Part shown: positions 59,322-64,000 of the stretch, one piece after another | How positions within the stretch are numbered: position 1 is the stretch's first letter | Layout of the letters: the number at the start of each line of letters is the position of its first letter | Assembly (NCBI RefSeq): GCF_003573695.1 | Contig: NC_039361.1 | Coordinates: 134,572,777 to 134,636,776 of the forward strand | DNA from: Papaver somniferum | Taxonomy: Eukaryota > Streptophyta > Magnoliopsida > Ranunculales > Papaveraceae | Length of the DNA: 64,000 nucleotides | Direction of reading: 5' to 3' | The notes under the pieces: model-generated | What the model was told of the DNA's origin: nothing | The model's database searches: none | Seen by the model: the letters and a program-made list of their open reading frames with translations, nothing else | Made by a program: the position numbers and the translations under genes

Positions 59322-62300
59322 TCATGGGTAAGGAATAAGGGGAAAGACAACTCCCTCAGCCTGGAGCTCAGCCTCCGTAAAGGCATTATTGATGTAATCA
59401 ATGGAAGAACGCTCAAATTGTACCTTCATCTGAGAAGCCTGAGCCTCTAGATCCGAAGCAGACTTCTGGCGGAGCTCCATCATCTGAGCGCTAAGCTGAT
59501 CATTAGCTTGCTGAAGCGTCTCAGCCTTGAACTTAGCAGCGGAATCAAACTGGCGAGATATTTCCAACGCAGATATCTGACCCTCAAGGCGGCTAATCTT
59601 GGCATTTGCACCCACCAACTGCTCCTGGAGACCTGCGGGTATCAGCAACAAGAAAAAGCAGTTGAAGACACAAAGGACGCTACGGAAAAATAATTATCCT
59701 AAGATACCTCCGGCATGGCTAAGGTATTCTTCTAAACTATGCTGAGCCTCAGCAAGATCCACCTCAGCCGCATCAATATCTTCCACAGGGGTATCCCTTT
59801 CCATCCGGAGATCATCAATATCTATCCGGAGCGAAGCATTCTCATATGATAAAGCTTGGTACACACTCTCTAACTCTTCAAACCTTCTTACTAAAGATGA
59901 ATGAAACATAGAAGAAGGCACGGAGCTGGCATCGACAATTTTGTTCTTAAGAGAACAAACCTCAGAAGTCAAGACATTATGTTCCGCAGTGACCTTAGCT
60001 AAGGAAGCACAAGCATCTTCAAAATCGGCATGATACTTCTTGCGAATAAATTCTTGAGCTGAGAGACGTTTCTCGACTAAGGCAATATCCTCATTCTGCT
60101 TTAAACTGAGACTCTCCTTCTATTTAAGGGCTTCGTCACACTCCTTACGAAGCAAAGCCATCTGCTTCACTAAGTCCGCATTATAGGCAGACTCAAGGAA
60201 AAGTTGGGCCTCATTATGAACGGTTACGTTGATCAGCCTATCAGATTTCTTTTGATAATACCAAACGTCGGAAGTTAACTTGGCCACTTGATCTTGGATA
60301 TACCTAAGTTCACTAGAGCTACCGGCTGACAGACGAAGGTTGTCTTAGGACTATGCAACCGGAAATGAAGAAAAATCTAAGGAGAATAAGAAACAAACCT
60401 ATGAATTTAGAGGATTCAGCGTCTAAGGCAGAATCAGTAGCTTTGCGCCCATCCTCAACAACCTTGGCAGCATTATTAGGTCTCTCAAGAGCCAATAAGC
60501 AAGCTTCCAGAGATCTTTGAGTCTTTCTCAGATCGTCCTCCAACGAAGATATCTTAGAAACAGAAGCAACATCACTCGACGAAGGCTGTTGTGCAATAGC
60601 AAGCGCATATTCTTGACGAGCGCGTTCCAACAGGGCACTCAAATGAGTACAATTAGCTCTATAAACCTTGAATAAGGTGTATCCAACATCGATCTGCTTG
60701 CAAAGCTGCAAACGAAGGAGTATAAGAGCGGACGGAGGATCAAATTAAGAAGAAAAACAATAAGGTGAGAATCACTTACTGAGAATGCTGAGAGACGAGG
60801 GACGAAAGCGTAGGTGTCCATGAAAGCCTCCATCTCTTGGATGCTACCCCTGCGGATCTCACCAAAGCTCTGACTGGAGCGAAGGCAATCAGGAACAAAG
60901 AACAAGTCTTTAGCTGCACGATACTGGGAAGATAGCACATCCAGCTGCGAAGCTATCTCAAAAGAACTACCAAGATTATGATGATTAACTCCAACTGAAA
61001 AGGGACCCTTGGAATCCCGCAGGATGGCTTCAAGAATAGCGTCATCAGAACTACCTAAGCTCAAGCTCTCCGACAGCTTACCTTGGCTAGATTCAGCAGC
61101 AACTCCCTCGTTCGTTTGAGCACGGACATGGGGCACGACTGTTGAACCCTCACCACGACAAATAGAAGGCATGGTGGATGAGCTAGGAATACAAGCAAGA
61201 GCTTGATAACCTCCCAAATCCATGTCACCGGCAGAAGGAAGATTACCCAGTACGGTCCAGTCTGATGACGAAGGTGGGGGTCCAATAGCTTTGCTAACAG
61301 GGGCATTAGAGACAGACTGAGCATTCCCTAGTGAAGCAAGAGCAGCATTGAAGGAGAAGCTAGCTAGTGAAATCATAACCTTCTTTTTCGGCTGCGAGTC
61401 TGAACTACCATCCCTCACAGTGGGGGTAACAACCTTAGAAAACGAACCGCTTGACTGAAGGGAGGTGACAGGAGACGAAGGGAGACTCTTAGAAGCCACA
61501 ACAGCAGCTCCAGCAGCGGCAGAAATAGCAGGCAATGCTTTGCTAGGAGCAGAGAACGAAGGCATCTTCAAAGACAATGTAGGAGCAGGGGCTTGGACAC
61601 TAACATGCTCGACCAACTGAGCACCAGTACCAACAAGAAGGTTCTCACCCTCAACTGAGGCAGCTCGGACGAGACTAGGGTTATCTTTGGCAAAATCCTC
61701 CTCAATATCATCAAAATGGTGGCTGAGGCCAGTATCCTCGATATCCTCCATGTCTTCGTCACCTGGTACCTCGCCAGCAGCCTTAGGATCCTCATCCAAA
61801 ACATCAAGATCAATAACAGTCTTCAATTTCCCCTTCCTCTGGAAAGACTATAAAGGAACACATACGTCAGCTAAGAATCAGGGGCAAGGCACTAAGGAAC
61901 TTACAAACACAAAGGTATGATAATGATCCTTACCAGCAGAGCCTGGAGCAGTCCCAGCAGAAGAAGCAGGGGCAGCCTGCAAAAGAAAACCATCATAAAA
62001 TCATACAAAGATATCAAAAAAGACAAAGACACCTAAGAAGACACGAAGGTACCTCATGAGAAGCAATAGGATTAAAAATCCAAGGCCGATACCCATCATA
62101 CTTCTCGGGCAAAGAACGAGCTGAACGAGGGACAGAAGGATCTGCGGTGGTGAAACCATATGCCCAATGACCAACCACACGAAGAGGAGTACGAGCCCAA
62201 CAGTCATCATGATCAAGACGGATGCGGTCATACTTCGGCAAAGGCAGCCTAGCAGAATAAGGGATGGTAGTCAAACCAGTCTTATCAATCTCCTCCAGCA

Positions 62301-62991
62301 AGCGAAGGCTATTACCTTACCTAATCTGCCTAGAAGTAACATGAATGCGACGAGGGCCAACACTCCAAGGAAGAAGGTTACTTTTCTGAATAGCATCGGC
62401 ATATGCAGCATTGAAGTTGGCAGGGGTATAATCCTCCTGCTTGGATCTCCCTTCATCAAAGGGGTCATAGGACTTCAAAGTAGTCTTTCCCTTGCTACGA
62501 TACCAACTCTCACGAAGGGAACGCCAGTAATTACCAATATAATGCATAACTCCTCGGACCTGAGTCTTATTTTCCGGGTCATCCCGGGTAGACAAGACGT
62601 CGTGATAGAAAGGATCCTTTCTACTAAACAAGGGGAGGAACGTACCCGCGGCCAATTGGCCAACACTAATTAGAAGATTATTCTCATCGTAAAGAAAATC
62701 TCGAATAAGAGACTCGGTGAGAACATCAGGGCCGTTGACAAAGGAAATCTCAAACTTATGAAGATGAAAAGACTTAGCAATCTCAACAATGTACAAATGA
62801 GCAAAGTTATCTTTGTCACGTCGCTGAAGCCTCTGAATATCATAATGAAGAGGAGGCGGAGGAAGATATTCAATATCAACTTCTTCAACCTCAGGGTCTG
62901 AAGACTCCTAAAGGACCATAGCCATCTCAGTCCCAACAGGTACATCAGGATCCTCAGGAGGAGGAGATGGCGTAGCATCAGGATGATCCAT
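59322..62991 (-). pseudogene. Antisense six-exon accessory gene of the TAT element, copy 2
   Basis: Exons on the minus strand: 62991-62053, 61976-61934, 61838-60780, 60705-60399, 60343-59708, 59632-59322. Exons 3, 4 and 5 have exactly the same lengths as in copy 1 (1059, 307 and 636 nt), and all introns are GT-AG with matching phases. Counting 102 nt for exon 2 as in copy 1, the whole is 3354 nt, divisible by three. Here exon 2 has lost 59 nt between two TTAC repeats. Stops: the TAG near codon 28 of exon 1 and the stop in exon 5 (TAG here, TAA in copy 1) are shared; a TAA after RQIR in exon 1 is private. Exon 3 is fully open (about 350 residues), which is long for a dead reading. The product type is unknown: an N-terminal globular part, a disordered middle and a coiled-coil tail. 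Confidence 0.75.
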
Positions 62992-63640
62992 TCGCGGGGG
63001 AGGATTAGCCGAAGAAGATACCTTCGTACATGGGTTTTACTTCTCCATCAACAATAGCAGAGGAAAATTGCAGAGGAAAACTTCTCCAATTTTTCGGGAG
63101 CCTAACACCAATAGGAAGAACTTCTCCATCAACAATGGCAGAGGAAAATTGAAGTTCATTCAAGAGAAAATTAGGGGAAAAAACTGACGTACTTTGGGCA
63201 TGGTTTTTACTTAACCAACCAAAGGGGACATTTTAAACACATCATGGGGCAAAATCAAGGGCCATTAACCGCATGATCAAAATTGCAGACGAAGAACAAT
63301 CATGGCAGGATTACCATCAAAATACAAAATGGGATGAAACCCAAGTTCTCATACAGAGCGAGCAAGTAAAAAAGAACAAGAATTCTCACATCCAATTATA
63401 ACATCAACATCAGTAACCCCCTAGTCAAAGAAGGATACACGGGGCTAAGCATGAAGAAAATCAAAACTAAAAAACGAGTATCACTTACTTGTACGATCAA
63501 CAGTGAAGCCAAAACACTCTAAGAATCAAAAGTATGGAGGAAAAGTTAGCAGCTCAATCTTAGTGAAAGAGATGGAGAGCGACAGTTCGAAGAAGAAGAA
63601 TAAAGAGAATTAATAAAAATTCATTCCCTTTATTCCCTTC

Positions 63641-63646
63641 TTATAG
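63641..63646 (-). promoter_or_regulatory. TATA-like box of the antisense gene, copy 2
   Basis: GCCTATAAGAAGGG on the minus strand, with the same downstream leader and a GTAAGTG splice donor near 63490, as in copy 1. Confidence 0.5.
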
Positions 63647-63794
63647 GCGGCTGGAGAATCCAAAAATTTGGATGTCCCGAAATTCAAGGGGAAGTTATTG
63701 CATGAAAGGACATGTAGGAACCACCTAATCGGTACGTGTAAAAATGGTTGCGTAACGGAAGTTTTCTTCCAATTCTACCAAACGGTAGAATATG

Positions 63795-63811
63795 AAAGAA
63801 AAGGGGCAAAC
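63795..63811 (+). other. Polypurine tract before LTR 3
   Basis: GAAAGAAAAGGGGCAAAC, identical to the tract before LTR 2. Confidence 0.75.
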
Positions 63812-64000
63812 GGTGAATACCAATATTCTGTAGAGCACGTGTCACGATCTTAGTGGTCGCAAACAAATCCAACTATGTAGCCTTCGCTAGACAGAAGAAC
63901 CTGAGTAGCAAAGGATACCTCCGCATATCTACTTTATCTTTCCTCAAGAAAGGAGACCTCGATAGGTTGAGATGAGAAGAGTAAAAGCCTAGTCTACAAA
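63812..64000 (+). repeat. LTR 3 of the TAT array, cut by the window end
   Basis: First 189 bp of the LTR. Its first base is G where the other two have T. It agrees with LTR 2 against LTR 1 at most differences. Confidence 0.9.

Larger units (their letters stand above)
46359..64000 (+). mobile_element. TAT-lineage Ty3/gypsy retrotransposon, copy 2 (runs off the window)
   Basis: LTR 46359-47269, internal region to 63811, then LTR 3 from 63812. It has the same gene order as copy 1 with gag complete in length, but is interrupted at 51621-56320 by a hAT transposon. The internal region without the insertion is about 11.8 kb. Confidence 0.9.

Noticed and set aside
1..64000. tRNA, rRNA or other structural RNA genes
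   Set aside because: No cloverleaf with a GGTTCRANYCC arm or conserved rRNA block was noticed by reading both strands; a covariance-model scan would be needed to exclude diverged ones.

Overview
The window is nuclear DNA of a flowering plant, probably a eudicot. The evidence is one intact plant-type non-specific phospholipase C gene with GT-AG introns, remnants of a plant organelle-type PPR gene and of a GATA zinc-finger gene, and a very dense layer of plant transposons (TAT-lineage Ty3/gypsy, Copia, LINE, hAT, Mutator-like and Helitron-like pieces). I cannot name the species from sequence alone.

Layout. 1-7.7 kb is AT-rich and mostly decayed: an RNase H-like remnant, a GATA finger fragment, an array of GCATAAC/GTTATGC palindromes, a terminal-inverted-repeat element, two Helitron-like 3' ends, a small MITE and a frameshifted PPR pseudogene. 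At 8.7-10.7 kb on the minus strand lies the only intact host gene, a three-exon NPC-type phospholipase C. From 11.8 to 14.2 kb come a 243-bp MITE with an 11-bp target duplication and a 1.7-kb fold-back element. From 14.25 to 25.6 kb there is a truncated LINE and three long Copia-type LTRs. One LTR is followed by a broken gag, and the LINE tail plus LTR block occurs twice. At 25.6-31.8 kb sits a non-autonomous LTR element, with a 5-bp target duplication, whose LTRs are built of GC-rich minisatellites.

From 32.5 kb the DNA is a nest. A second LTR element (5' LTR, primer site, start of gag) was cut by a fragment of the minisatellite-bearing LTR family, which was itself cut by a TAT-lineage gypsy array. 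The array runs from 34.6 kb past the window end in the order LTR - internal - LTR - internal - LTR. Each internal part has gag, protease, reverse transcriptase, RNase H, a second RNase H and integrase on the plus strand. On the minus strand, between integrase and the 3' LTR, each carries a separate six-exon gene with its own TATA-like box and 5'-UTR intron. The second internal part is interrupted by a 4.7-kb hAT transposon with a perfect 8-bp target duplication.

Both gypsy copies share several nonsense codons and lost integrase residues, so both descend from an already defective parent. The most interesting object is the antisense gene: its exon-intron structure is the same in both copies (three exons identical in length), and the joined exons would encode about 1,117 residues ending in long predicted coiled coils.
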